From Streptomyces sp. NBC_00878 (GTDB lineage Bacteria; Actinomycetota; Actinomycetes; Streptomycetales; Streptomycetaceae): a stretch of 64,000 bases of DNA. The stretch covers positions 5,332,001-5,396,000 of the forward strand of contig NZ_JAPEOK010000001.1 in assembly GCF_026341515.1 (NCBI RefSeq), in the 5' to 3' direction. Both the position numbers and the translations under genes were made by a program. Each line of letters starts with the position of its first letter. Positions within the stretch are counted from its first letter, which is position 1. Positions 24,943 to 33,432 of this stretch are shown here, one piece after another. The notes under the pieces were generated by a model. That model was not told the origin of the DNA. It was given only the letters and a program-made list of their open reading frames with translations, and made no database searches.

Positions 24943-26208
24943 ATGGCTGTCGTGCGTGACCTGCGCGTCCTCCTGCGCTTCGAGAACTTCCGGCGTCTGC
25001 TCGCCGTCCGGCTGCTGTCGCAGGGAGCCGACGGCGTCTATCAGGTCGCGCTCGCCACGTACGTCGTCTTCTCACCGGAGAAGCAGACCTCGGCAGCGGC
25101 CATCGCCTCGGCGATGGCGGTCCTCCTGCTCCCGTACTCCTTCGTCGGCCCTTTCGCGGGCGTCCTGCTGGACCGCTGGCGACGCCGCCAGGTCTTCCTG
25201 TACGGGAACCTGCTGCGAGCGTCGCTGGCCGCCCTGACGGCCGTCCTGATGCTGAGCGGCGTGCCGGACTGGCTCTTCTACGCGTCCGCGCTGTGTGTGA
25301 CCGCGGTCAACCGGTTCGTCCTGGCGGGCCTGTCCGCGGCGCTGCCCCGCGTCGTCGACTCCGAGCGCCTGGTGATGGCCAACTCCCTGTCGCCCACGGC
25401 CGGAACACTCGCGGCGACCGTCGGGGGCGGTCTCGCCTTCGTCGTACGCCTCGTCGCCTCCGACTCCGACGCGGCGGTGGTCCTCGTCGGAGCGGTCCTC
25501 TACGTGTGCTCCGCGCTCGCGTCGCTGCGCCTGGCACCGGAACTTCTGGGCCCCGACCGGGAGTTGGTGCAGCCACGGCTGAAGGCGGCGCTGCTCGGCA
25601 CAGCGCGCGGCCTGACGGCAGGCGTACGCCATCTGGCCGCGCCCGCACGTCGGGAGGCCGCCTGGGCGCTGGTCGCGATGACGCTGATGCGGTTCTGCTA
25701 CGGCGCACTGACAGTCATGGTGCTGATGCTCTGCCGGTACGCCTGGTCGTCGGGCTCGGACGACGACGGGCTCGCCCTCCTCGGCCTGGCCGTGGGGATC
25801 TCCGGAGCGGGCTTCTTCGCCGCGGCGGTAGTGACCCCGGCGGCGGTCGGCCGGCTCGGGCCCAGCGGCTGGATCATCGCCTGTGCCGGATCCGCCGCGG
25901 TCCTGGAGCCCGCGCTCGGCCTGCCGTTCGCGGAAGTCCCCATACTGGTCGCGGCCTTCGTTCTCGGTCTGACCACCCAGGGCGCGAAGATCGCCACGGA
26001 CACCGTGGTGCAGTCGTCCGTCGACGACGGCTTCCGTGGCCGGATCTTCGCCGTCTACGACGTGCTGTTCAATGTCGCCTTCGTCGGAGCCGCCGCGGTG
26101 GCCGCTCTGATGCTGCCTCCCGATGGCCGATCCGTCCCGCTGGTGGTCACGGTGGCCGTTATCTACGGGGCAGTTGCTGCAACTATGGCCCGCTTTGCGC
26201 GGCAGTAA
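24943..26208 (+). CDS. MFS transporter (enterobactin-exporter-like)
   Basis: 421 aa, ATG at 24943. About eleven or twelve membrane segments are visible, with FENFRRLLAVRLLSQGADGVYQVAL at the first helix and the loop motif FAGVLLDRWRRRQV between helices 2 and 3 (MFS motif A). The subgroup (MFS_3, EntS/MefA-like) usually exports siderophores or macrolides, but many members are uncharacterised. It lies between the inositol synthase terminator and the LppU-like gene; the substrate is unknown. Confidence 0.87.
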   Translation: MAVVRDLRVLLRFENFRRLLAVRLLSQGADGVYQVALATYVVFSPEKQTSAAAIASAMAVLLLPYSFVGPFAGVLLDRWRRRQVFLYGNLLRASLAALTAVLMLSGVPDWLFYASALCVTAVNRFVLAGLSAALPRVVDSERLVMANSLSPTAGTLAATVGGGLAFVVRLVASDSDAAVVLVGAVLYVCSALASLRLAPELLGPDRELVQPRLKAALLGTARGLTAGVRHLAAPARREAAWALVAMTLMRFCYGALTVMVLMLCRYAWSSGSDDDGLALLGLAVGISGAGFFAAAVVTPAAVGRLGPSGWIIACAGSAAVLEPALGLPFAEVPILVAAFVLGLTTQGAKIATDTVVQSSVDDGFRGRIFAVYDVLFNVAFVGAAAVAALMLPPDGRSVPLVVTVAVIYGAVAATMARFARQ

Positions 26209-26323
26209 GTGTCACATCAATGCCACAGAGCCTCTTCGCTCTACAGAGTTGTCAGTGGCGGCCGGTAGCTTACGTGCGTCCAATTCGCGCCACGCGCTCC
26301 AATGTTCGAGGGGGACCCCCAAA

Positions 26324-26824
26324 GTGACTACTCCGCCGCCCCAAGGCCAGAACCCGTTCGCGCAGGGGCAGCCGCCCCAGGGCCAAAACCCTTATGGGCA
26401 GCCGCCGAGCGGGAACCCGTACGGCCAGCCGCAGCCCGGGGATCCCCAGCAGTCTCCGTACTTCAATCAGGGTGCGCCGGTTCCGCCGCCGCCCGCTCCG
26501 TCGCGTGGCGGCTTCAAGAAATACCTGCGGTTCATCATCCCCATAGCCGCGCTGTCCATCGCTGCCGGTGCCTATTTCCTCGGCGGCGACGACGCCACGA
26601 AGCTCAAGGCCGGCGACTGCCTGCGGAACACGGGCTCCGACTCCAACGCCACGGTCGAGAAGCTCGACTGCGGCGATTCGAAGGCCACCCACAAGGTTCT
26701 GGCGAAGAAGGACGGTTCCACGCTGGCGCAGCTTGCATGCCAGTCCATCCAGGGCACCACCGCTGCTCTCTCCTGGAAGGAAGGGTCCGACTCCTTCGTT
26801 CTCTGTCTGGCAGACAACAAGTAG
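26324..26824 (+). CDS. LppU/SCO3897-like membrane-anchored protein
   Basis: 166 aa; GTG at 26324 with GAGGGGG 9 nt upstream, where a longer open frame from 26123 overlaps the MFS gene. Residues 1-60 are a cytosolic Pro/Gln/Gly-rich tail with repeated GQNPYGQPP-like units. One membrane helix (about 68-88, LRFIIPIAALSIAAGAYFL) leads to an extracytoplasmic domain with three cysteines (AGDCLRNTG, KLDCGDS, LACQSIQ) plus VLCLADNK at the end, the pattern of actinobacterial LppU-like proteins. The function is not known. Confidence 0.8.
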   Translation: MTTPPPQGQNPFAQGQPPQGQNPYGQPPSGNPYGQPQPGDPQQSPYFNQGAPVPPPPAPSRGGFKKYLRFIIPIAALSIAAGAYFLGGDDATKLKAGDCLRNTGSDSNATVEKLDCGDSKATHKVLAKKDGSTLAQLACQSIQGTTAALSWKEGSDSFVLCLADNK

Positions 26825-26840
26825 GACCTCACGCGCACAC

Positions 26841-26874
26841 GAGGGGCGGTGTTTCACGTGAAACACCGCCCCTC
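26841..26874. terminator. 34-bp palindrome: terminator-like hairpin built around parS
   Basis: GAGGGGCGGT and its complement flank the parS core, giving a perfect 17-bp half-site. It lies 16 bp after the LppU-like stop codon and converges with the tRNA nucleotidyltransferase gene, so it can act as a terminator as well as a ParB site. Confidence 0.6.
26851..26864. promoter_or_regulatory. parS site 6
   Basis: Exact GTTTCACGTGAAAC in the centre of the palindrome at 26841-26874. Confidence 0.93.
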
Positions 26875-26904
26875 GGCATCTCCGGCTCCACGAGAGCAGG
26901 TCAT

Positions 26905-26918
26905 GTTTCACGTGAAAC
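26905..26918. promoter_or_regulatory. parS site 7
   Basis: Exact GTTTCACGTGAAAC, 54 bp from site 6, with symmetry extended to 26899-26924 (GGTCAT flank). Confidence 0.93.
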
Positions 26919-26937
26919 ATGACCCCGTCGCGCGTCC

Positions 26938-28404
26938 TCAGTTCTGCGCGGCCCACCATTCCTTGAGCGCCGATACCGCTGCGTCGTACTCCATCGGTCC
27001 GTTCTCCAGACGCAGTTCCAGCAGGAACTTGTAAGCCTGCCCGATGGCCGGGCCGGGCCCGACACCCAGGATCTCCATGATCTGGTTGCCGTCGAGGTCG
27101 GGTCGGATCGCGTCCAGTTCCTCCTGCCCCTGAAGCTGCGCGATGCGCTCCTCCAGGCCGTCGTACGCGCTGGAGAGCGCGGCAGCTTTGCGCTTGTTGC
27201 GCGTCGTGCAGTCGGAGCGGGTCAGCTTGTGGAGGCGGTCGAGGAGCGGACCCGCATCACGCACGTACCTCCGGACCGCGGAGTCCGTCCACTCCCCGGT
27301 GCCGTAGCCGTGGAAACGCAGGTGCAACTCGACCAGACGCGAGACGTCCTTCACGAGGTCGTTGGAGTACTTGAGCGCCGTCATACGCTTCTTGGTCATC
27401 TTGGCGCCCACCACCTCGTGGTGGTGGAAGGAGACCCGGCCGTCGTTCTCGAAACGACGCGTCCGCGGCTTGCCGATGTCATGGAACAGCGCTGCCAGAC
27501 GCAGGGTGAGGTCAGGACCGTCCGTCTCCAGCGCCATCGCCTGCTCCAGGACGATCAGAGTGTGGTCGTAGACGTCCTTGTGCCGATGGTGCTCATCCCG
27601 CTCCAGACGCAGGGCGGGCAGCTCGGGCAGCACCCGGTCGGCGAGCCCTGTGTCGACGAGCAGCGTCAGCCCCTTGCGCGGGTGCGCGGACAGGACCAGC
27701 TTGTTCACCTCGTCACGCACCCGCTCGGCGGAGACGATCTCGATGCGCTCGGCCATGGCCTTCATCGCCGCAACGACCTCCGGCGCCACCTCGAAGTCGA
27801 GCTGCGCCGCGAACCGCGCGGCCCGCATCATCCGCAGGGGGTCGTCGGAGAAGGAGGCCTCGGGGGTGCCCGGAGTCTGCAGCACGCTCGCGGCAAGATC
27901 GTCGAGCCCGCCGTGCGGATCGATGAACGCCTTCTCGGGGAGCGCCACGGCCATCGCGTTCACTGTGAAGTCACGGCGCACCAGGTCTTCCTCGATGGAG
28001 TCGCCGTACGAGACCTCGGGCTTGCGCGAGGCACGGTCGTATGCCTCCGAGCGATACGTCGTCACCTCGATGTCAAAGCGCTGGCTGACGTCTCCGACGC
28101 GGGCCTCCTTCTGCGCACCGACCGTGCCGAAGGCGATCCCGACCTCCCACACCGCGTCCGCCCAGGGCCTCATGATCTTCAGTACGTCGTCGGGCCGGGC
28201 GTCGGTCGTGAAGTCCAGGTCGTTGCCGAGCCGGCCGAGGAGGGCATCCCGGACCGAGCCGCCGACCAGGGCGAGGGAGAACCCGGCCTCGTGGAAACGG
28301 CGGGCGAGATCATCGGCGACGGGGGACACCCGCAGCAGTTCACTCACCGCGCGGCTCTGCACCTGATTCAGGGACCTGGGATTGTCTTCGTTGGCATTCG
28401 GCAC
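26938..28404 (-). CDS. cca: CCA tRNA nucleotidyltransferase (class II, with HD domain)
   Basis: 488 aa, GTG at 28404; no strong ribosome binding site is seen. The head domain has LVGGSVRDALLG and the catalytic DLDFTTDA pair, followed by RRDFTVNAMAV and the DPLRMMRAARFAAQL motif of class II enzymes. The C-terminal HD domain has ALFHDIGKPRT and FHHHE. It adds or repairs the 3' CCA of tRNAs, and indeed tRNA-Ile in this window lacks an encoded CCA. The same gene neighbours murJ and sigM in Mycobacterium (PcnA). Confidence 0.95.
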   Translation of the reverse strand: MPNANEDNPRSLNQVQSRAVSELLRVSPVADDLARRFHEAGFSLALVGGSVRDALLGRLGNDLDFTTDARPDDVLKIMRPWADAVWEVGIAFGTVGAQKEARVGDVSQRFDIEVTTYRSEAYDRASRKPEVSYGDSIEEDLVRRDFTVNAMAVALPEKAFIDPHGGLDDLAASVLQTPGTPEASFSDDPLRMMRAARFAAQLDFEVAPEVVAAMKAMAERIEIVSAERVRDEVNKLVLSAHPRKGLTLLVDTGLADRVLPELPALRLERDEHHRHKDVYDHTLIVLEQAMALETDGPDLTLRLAALFHDIGKPRTRRFENDGRVSFHHHEVVGAKMTKKRMTALKYSNDLVKDVSRLVELHLRFHGYGTGEWTDSAVRRYVRDAGPLLDRLHKLTRSDCTTRNKRKAAALSSAYDGLEERIAQLQGQEELDAIRPDLDGNQIMEILGVGPGPAIGQAYKFLLELRLENGPMEYDAAVSALKEWWAAQN

Positions 28405-28639
28405 AACAGAAAAGGGTACGTGGCCCGGACGCCCGCATGCGCCTCCATTAAACGTGCACAGATACCTTCCCCCACCCCTCTGAAGGGCTCACTAGAGATA
28501 CGTGGACATAATGGGACAGTGCCGTCTCCCCCCCCGATCTTGTGGACCGGACCGCGGCACTTACCCTCAGCGCGCATCGTTACCATGCGTGGACGCACAT
28601 TCCGACGACCACTGACGACGACGAGGGACGGGCGAGCGC

Positions 28640-31018
28640 GTGGCCGAGGCGGCAGACTTCCAGGGGACGAGTCCCTCACCTGCCCGCCGCTGGCTGCGGC
28701 GCACCGGGGCTCTGCTCGCCGGCGCGCCCCTGCTGGCCGGCCTCTGCCAGCTGCCCGTGTCGCCGTCCGCGTACGCCGCCGAGCGCAGCGCCGCGGCGGA
28801 GGTTTCCGGTTCCCGTACGGTCGACGTCTCCCTGGACTCGCTGAGCCCCCGCGTGCCTTCCGACGGGGACACGCTCACCGTCTCCGGCAGGATCGTCAAC
28901 AAGGGCAAGCAGACGATCACGGGCGCGCACGTCGGCCTGCGTGTGGGCCCCACGATGAACGGCCGCTCGGCGATCGACAACGTCGCGGCCGCCAATCCGT
29001 ACGCGGGCACGAACGTCGGCGGCAAGTACGTGGCGGAATTCTCCAAGCTCGCGCCGGGTATCCCACAGACTTTCAGCATCTCCGTCCCCGTCGACAAGCT
29101 GCCCCTCGGGTCCGACGGCGTCTATCAGTTCGGTGTCACACTCACCGGCAGGACCCCCGCCGCGGCGTACGACCAGATCCTCGGTATCGAGCGGACCTTC
29201 CTGCCGTGGCAGCCCGAGGCGGCGGACACCAAGACCCGGACCACCTACCTCTGGCCGCTCATCTCCACCTCCCACATGACGGCCGAGACGGGGTCGAACG
29301 AGCAGCAGACCCCCGTCTTCGAGAACGACAGCCTGGCCGCTGAGATCGCCCCCGGCGGCCGCCTGCAGCAGCTCCTGGCGCTCGGCAAGAGCCTCGACGT
29401 CACCTGGGTCCTCGACCCGGATCTGCTGGCCTCCGTGGACGCGATGACCCGCAGCTACCGGGTCCAGGTGAACGGCTCCAGCGAAACGACCACGGCGGGC
29501 ACCCACCAGGCGGTGGCCAAGCAGTGGCTCGCCGAGCTGGAGAACACGGTCGAGAACGAGGAAGTCGTCGCTCTTCCCTTCGCCGACCCGGACCTGGCGT
29601 CGCTGGCCCACAACGGAAAGACGGCCACCGGGACGCTCAGCCATCTCAAGGACGCGACCACCGTGGCCGCGACGACGGTGGAGTCGATCCTCCACGTGGT
29701 CCCCAGCACGGACTATGCCTGGCCCGCGAACGGCGCGATCGACCCCTCGATCGTCAAGGTCGCCACCTCGGCCGGGGCCGACACCGTGATCTCCCGCAGC
29801 GACAGCCTGAAGGAGACCGGAAGTCTGCCGTACACGCCTTCGGCGGCGCGACCGATCGGCGGCGGCACCACAGCGGTGGTCGCGGACGCCCGTCTGTCGA
29901 CGGCGTTCCAGGGCGACATGACGGTGGCGAGCAACTCCACGCTCGCCGTGCAGAGGTTCCTCGCCCAGAGCCTGATGTTCGCGCTCCAGGTCCCGGACAA
30001 GCAGCGCAGTGTCGTGGTCGCTCCGCAGCGCATGCCGACCGCCAGCCAGGCCCAGGCAATGGCACAGGCGCTGACGGAGCTCCAGAACGGAAACTGGTCG
30101 CAGTCGGCGGACCTGTCCGCGGCCACCAAGGCCAAGCCTGACGCGGGGGCCACCACACGGGTCCCGTCGGCGTCCTCGTACCCCAAGTCACTGCGCAAGC
30201 AGGAGCTGCCGCAGACGGCCTTCGAGCAGATCGAGCGGACGCAGGGCAACCTCGACAGCTTCCAGGTGATCCTGGCGGACAAGTCCCGCGTGGTCACCCC
30301 CTTCGGACGGGCCATGGACCGGTCGATGTCCACGTCCTGGCGCGGCCGCACCACCGACGCGACGCTCTACCGCGACGGTGTGGAGGCGTACCTCACCCGG
30401 CTCACCGAGAGCGTCGGACTGATCAAGAAGTCCGAGGCGAAGCTGTCGGGCCGCAGCGCCACGATCCCCGTGACGGTGCAGAACAACCTCGTCCAGGGCG
30501 TCGACCGCCTGGTACTGCGCCTGACCTCGACCCAGCCGAGCCGCCTCAGCATCGGTGACGGCGCCTACGACGAGCAGCCGGTCGCGGTCTCGGGCGGGCA
30601 CAGCCAGTCGGTGAAGTTCACCACCAACGCTCATGCGAACGGCCGGGCGGGGGTCGTCGCCCAGCTCTACACGGAGGACGGCCAGAAGTACGGCCCCGCC
30701 GTCTCCTTCGATGTGAAGGTCACCGAGATCACCGCCACGGTGATGCTGGTCATCGCCGGTGGTGTCCTGTTGCTCGTACTCGCCGGATTCCGGATGTACA
30801 CGCAGCGCAAGCGCGCCGCCCGCGAGGCCACACGGGAATCGGCGAACGTCCACGGGGACGACGAGGACGATGAAACTCCCGAGGCGTCCGAGGCCGAGTC
30901 GGGGGAACCCGAGCCGGAAAAGGGGGCACGGGAGCCGGAGCACCCGAGTGACCCTTCACCGGACACCGCACCGGAAATCACGGACCCGTCCGGCACGGGT
31001 GAGAGAGTGGACCGTTGA
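28640..31018 (+). CDS. DUF6049 family secreted, membrane-anchored protein
   Basis: 792 aa, GTG at 28640. A signal peptide (residues 16-47, with RRWLRRTGALLAGAPLLAGL and a cleavage-like AYAAE) leads to a large extracytoplasmic region. Residues 55-170 look like an immunoglobulin-like domain (DGDTLTVSGRIVNKGKQTI), then a mixed domain with TYLWPLISTSHM. A single C-terminal membrane helix (about residues 697-715) ends in an acidic cytosolic tail. The family is conserved next to murJ in actinobacteria (Rv3909 in Mycobacterium), suggesting a part in cell-wall assembly, but the function is unknown. Confidence 0.85.
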   Translation: MAEAADFQGTSPSPARRWLRRTGALLAGAPLLAGLCQLPVSPSAYAAERSAAAEVSGSRTVDVSLDSLSPRVPSDGDTLTVSGRIVNKGKQTITGAHVGLRVGPTMNGRSAIDNVAAANPYAGTNVGGKYVAEFSKLAPGIPQTFSISVPVDKLPLGSDGVYQFGVTLTGRTPAAAYDQILGIERTFLPWQPEAADTKTRTTYLWPLISTSHMTAETGSNEQQTPVFENDSLAAEIAPGGRLQQLLALGKSLDVTWVLDPDLLASVDAMTRSYRVQVNGSSETTTAGTHQAVAKQWLAELENTVENEEVVALPFADPDLASLAHNGKTATGTLSHLKDATTVAATTVESILHVVPSTDYAWPANGAIDPSIVKVATSAGADTVISRSDSLKETGSLPYTPSAARPIGGGTTAVVADARLSTAFQGDMTVASNSTLAVQRFLAQSLMFALQVPDKQRSVVVAPQRMPTASQAQAMAQALTELQNGNWSQSADLSAATKAKPDAGATTRVPSASSYPKSLRKQELPQTAFEQIERTQGNLDSFQVILADKSRVVTPFGRAMDRSMSTSWRGRTTDATLYRDGVEAYLTRLTESVGLIKKSEAKLSGRSATIPVTVQNNLVQGVDRLVLRLTSTQPSRLSIGDGAYDEQPVAVSGGHSQSVKFTTNAHANGRAGVVAQLYTEDGQKYGPAVSFDVKVTEITATVMLVIAGGVLLLVLAGFRMYTQRKRAAREATRESANVHGDDEDDETPEASEAESGEPEPEKGAREPEHPSDPSPDTAPEITDPSGTGERVDR

Positions 31019-31064
31019 GCGATGTCGCGGCCGGTGGGCCCGGGGACGATGAGGTGGGGTAACC

Positions 31065-33338
31065 ATGAACGCGCCGTACGACGGTGACCGCGGCCAGGGC
31101 GCGGGCGGCTCCGGCCACCCCGACGACCCGCCGCAGGGCCCGCCGGAACCCGGCGAGGTGCCTCCGCAGCCCGCACCCGACGTGTACTTCCAGGATGCCT
31201 ACGCCCAGGATCCCTACCGGGCGCAGGACCTCTCCGCCCAGGACCCCGTCACCGAGGCCCTCTACGACCGCGCCGCTCATCCCCCGCCGCCGCCCGGCAC
31301 CTACCAGCCGCAGCCCCCGCTCTACGCCCAGCCGCCCCAGTCTCCGTACGCCCCCGACCCGCGTGTCTGGGCGCAGACCCCGGCCCCCGAGCCAGAAGGC
31401 CCCACCCAGTACCTGCCGTACGGCGACGATCCCCGCACGACCCAGTTCGTAGGCGTGGACGACCTGGTGACCCAGGCCGGCGAGCAGCGCCACGAGCCGG
31501 ACGCGTTCGCCCATCTCTTCCGGGATCAGCAGCAGGGCGCCGGGTATCCCCTCCAGGACCAGCAGGGCAGCGGATATCCGCCCGCGGGTCCGCCCGGCGT
31601 GCCCGCGCCGACACCCGCACCGGCTCCGGCTGCCGCCCCCCCGCCGCCGCCTCAGCCTGCCCCTGCGCCCGCGCCCGCGGCTGCGACTGCGGCCGCGAAG
31701 AAGTCCGGTGGGCGTGCGTCCGGTCTCCTGAAGTCGAGCGCGGTCATGGCGGCGGGCACCATGGTGTCCCGTCTCACCGGCTTCATCCGCTCCGCTCTGA
31801 TCGTCGCGGCACTCGGCGTCGGCCTCCTCGGTGACACCTTCCAGGTCGCGTACCAGCTGCCGACGATGATCTACATCCTGACCGTCGGCGGCGGCCTCAA
31901 CTCCGTCTTCGTACCTCAGCTGGTGCGCGCCATGAAGGACGACGAGGACGGTGGTGAGGCATTCGCCAACCGGCTGCTGACCCTCGTCGTCGTGGCTCTC
32001 GGCGCGCTCACCGCACTCGCGGTCTTCGCCGCTCCGCTCCTGGTCCGCATGCTCTCGGCACCCGTCGCGAGCGATCCGGCGGCCAACGACGTCGCCATCA
32101 CGTTCGCCCGATACTTCCTGCCCACGATCTTCTTCATGGGCATCCACGTGGTGATGGGTCAGATCCTGAACGCACGCGGAAAGTTCGGCGCGATGATGTG
32201 GACCCCGGTCCTCAACAACGTCGTCATCATCGTGACGCTCGGCCTGTTCATCTGGGTGTACGGCACCGCGGAGAACTCCGGCATGAAGGCCGCGACCATC
32301 CCGCCGGAGGGCGAGCGGCTGCTCGGCATCGGTGTCCTGCTCGGCCTCGTCGTCCAAGCCCTCGCGATGATCCCGTACCTCCGCGAGACCGGATTCCGAC
32401 TGCGGCTGCGCTTCGACTGGAAGGGCCACGGGCTCGGCAAGGCCGCGATGCTCGCCAAGTGGACGGTGCTCTTCGTCCTCGCCAACCAGGCGGGCGCGAT
32501 CGTGGTGACCCAGCTGTCCACCGCGGCGGGCAAGGACTCACCGGTCGACGGCACCGGCTTCGCGGCCTACGCCAACGCCCAGCTCATCTGGGGCCTCCCG
32601 CAGGCCATCATCACGGTCTCCCTGATGGCCGCTCTGTTGCCGCGGCTCTCGCGTTCGGCCCACGAGGGCGACAGCGGCGCGGTCCGCGACGACATCTCCC
32701 AGGGGCTGCGCACGACCGCCGTGGCGATCGTGCCGATCTCCTTCGGCTTCGTCGCGCTCGGCATCCCGATGTGCACGCTGATTTTCGGCGCCTCCGGGGC
32801 CGGCGAAGCGACGAACATGGGCTACATGCTGATGGCCTTCGGCCTGGGCCTGATCCCGTACTCCGTGCAGTACGTCGTGTTGCGCGCCTTCTACGCGTAC
32901 GAGGACACCCGGACGCCCTTCTACAACACGGTCATCGTGGCCGCCGTCAACGCCGGGGCCTCGGCGCTCTGCTTCTTCCTGCTGCCCCCTCGCTGGGCCG
33001 TGGCGGGCATGGCCGCGTCGTACGGTCTTGCCTACGCGATCGGCGTCGGGGTCGCGTGGCGCAGGCTGCGGAAACGGCTGGGCGGCGACCTGGACGGTGC
33101 CCGAGTCCTGCGTACGTACGCACGGCTCGGTATCGCGGCGGTGCCGGCCGCGCTGCTCAGCGGTGCGGCCTGCTACGGAATCGCCCGCACACTGGGACAG
33201 GGCGTCGGCGGCTCGTTCGCCTCCCTGCTCGGTGGTGGTGTCGTACTGCTCGGTGTCTTCTACGTCGCGGCACGGCGGATGCGTATCGAGGAGCTGAACG
33301 GAATGGTCGGCATGGTCCGCGGGCGCCTCGGGCGCTAA
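31065..33338 (+). CDS. murJ: Lipid II flippase MurJ (MviN) with long proline-rich N-terminus
   Basis: 757 aa, ATG at 31065 behind GGTGGGG. The first 210 or so residues are disordered and rich in Pro, Gln, Ala and Tyr. The MurJ core follows with about fourteen membrane segments, starting at SSAVMAAGTMVSRLTGFIRS and including the conserved LYFQVAYQLPTM-like, FVPQLVRAM and YSVQYVVLRAFYA regions. It flips the peptidoglycan precursor lipid II across the membrane. It lies 46 bp after DUF6049 and 94 bp before the pseudokinase gene, forming a cell-wall cluster. Confidence 0.94.
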   Translation: MNAPYDGDRGQGAGGSGHPDDPPQGPPEPGEVPPQPAPDVYFQDAYAQDPYRAQDLSAQDPVTEALYDRAAHPPPPPGTYQPQPPLYAQPPQSPYAPDPRVWAQTPAPEPEGPTQYLPYGDDPRTTQFVGVDDLVTQAGEQRHEPDAFAHLFRDQQQGAGYPLQDQQGSGYPPAGPPGVPAPTPAPAPAAAPPPPPQPAPAPAPAAATAAAKKSGGRASGLLKSSAVMAAGTMVSRLTGFIRSALIVAALGVGLLGDTFQVAYQLPTMIYILTVGGGLNSVFVPQLVRAMKDDEDGGEAFANRLLTLVVVALGALTALAVFAAPLLVRMLSAPVASDPAANDVAITFARYFLPTIFFMGIHVVMGQILNARGKFGAMMWTPVLNNVVIIVTLGLFIWVYGTAENSGMKAATIPPEGERLLGIGVLLGLVVQALAMIPYLRETGFRLRLRFDWKGHGLGKAAMLAKWTVLFVLANQAGAIVVTQLSTAAGKDSPVDGTGFAAYANAQLIWGLPQAIITVSLMAALLPRLSRSAHEGDSGAVRDDISQGLRTTAVAIVPISFGFVALGIPMCTLIFGASGAGEATNMGYMLMAFGLGLIPYSVQYVVLRAFYAYEDTRTPFYNTVIVAAVNAGASALCFFLLPPRWAVAGMAASYGLAYAIGVGVAWRRLRKRLGGDLDGARVLRTYARLGIAAVPAALLSGAACYGIARTLGQGVGGSFASLLGGGVVLLGVFYVAARRMRIEELNGMVGMVRGRLGR

Positions 33339-33432
33339 GACGGGAGTAGGCGCACAACCATCGTCCGCGACCGCGTGTCGTGCATAGGGACGGACTGTGG
33401 GCACAATTGGCTTTGGCGTCGGAGAGCACGCA

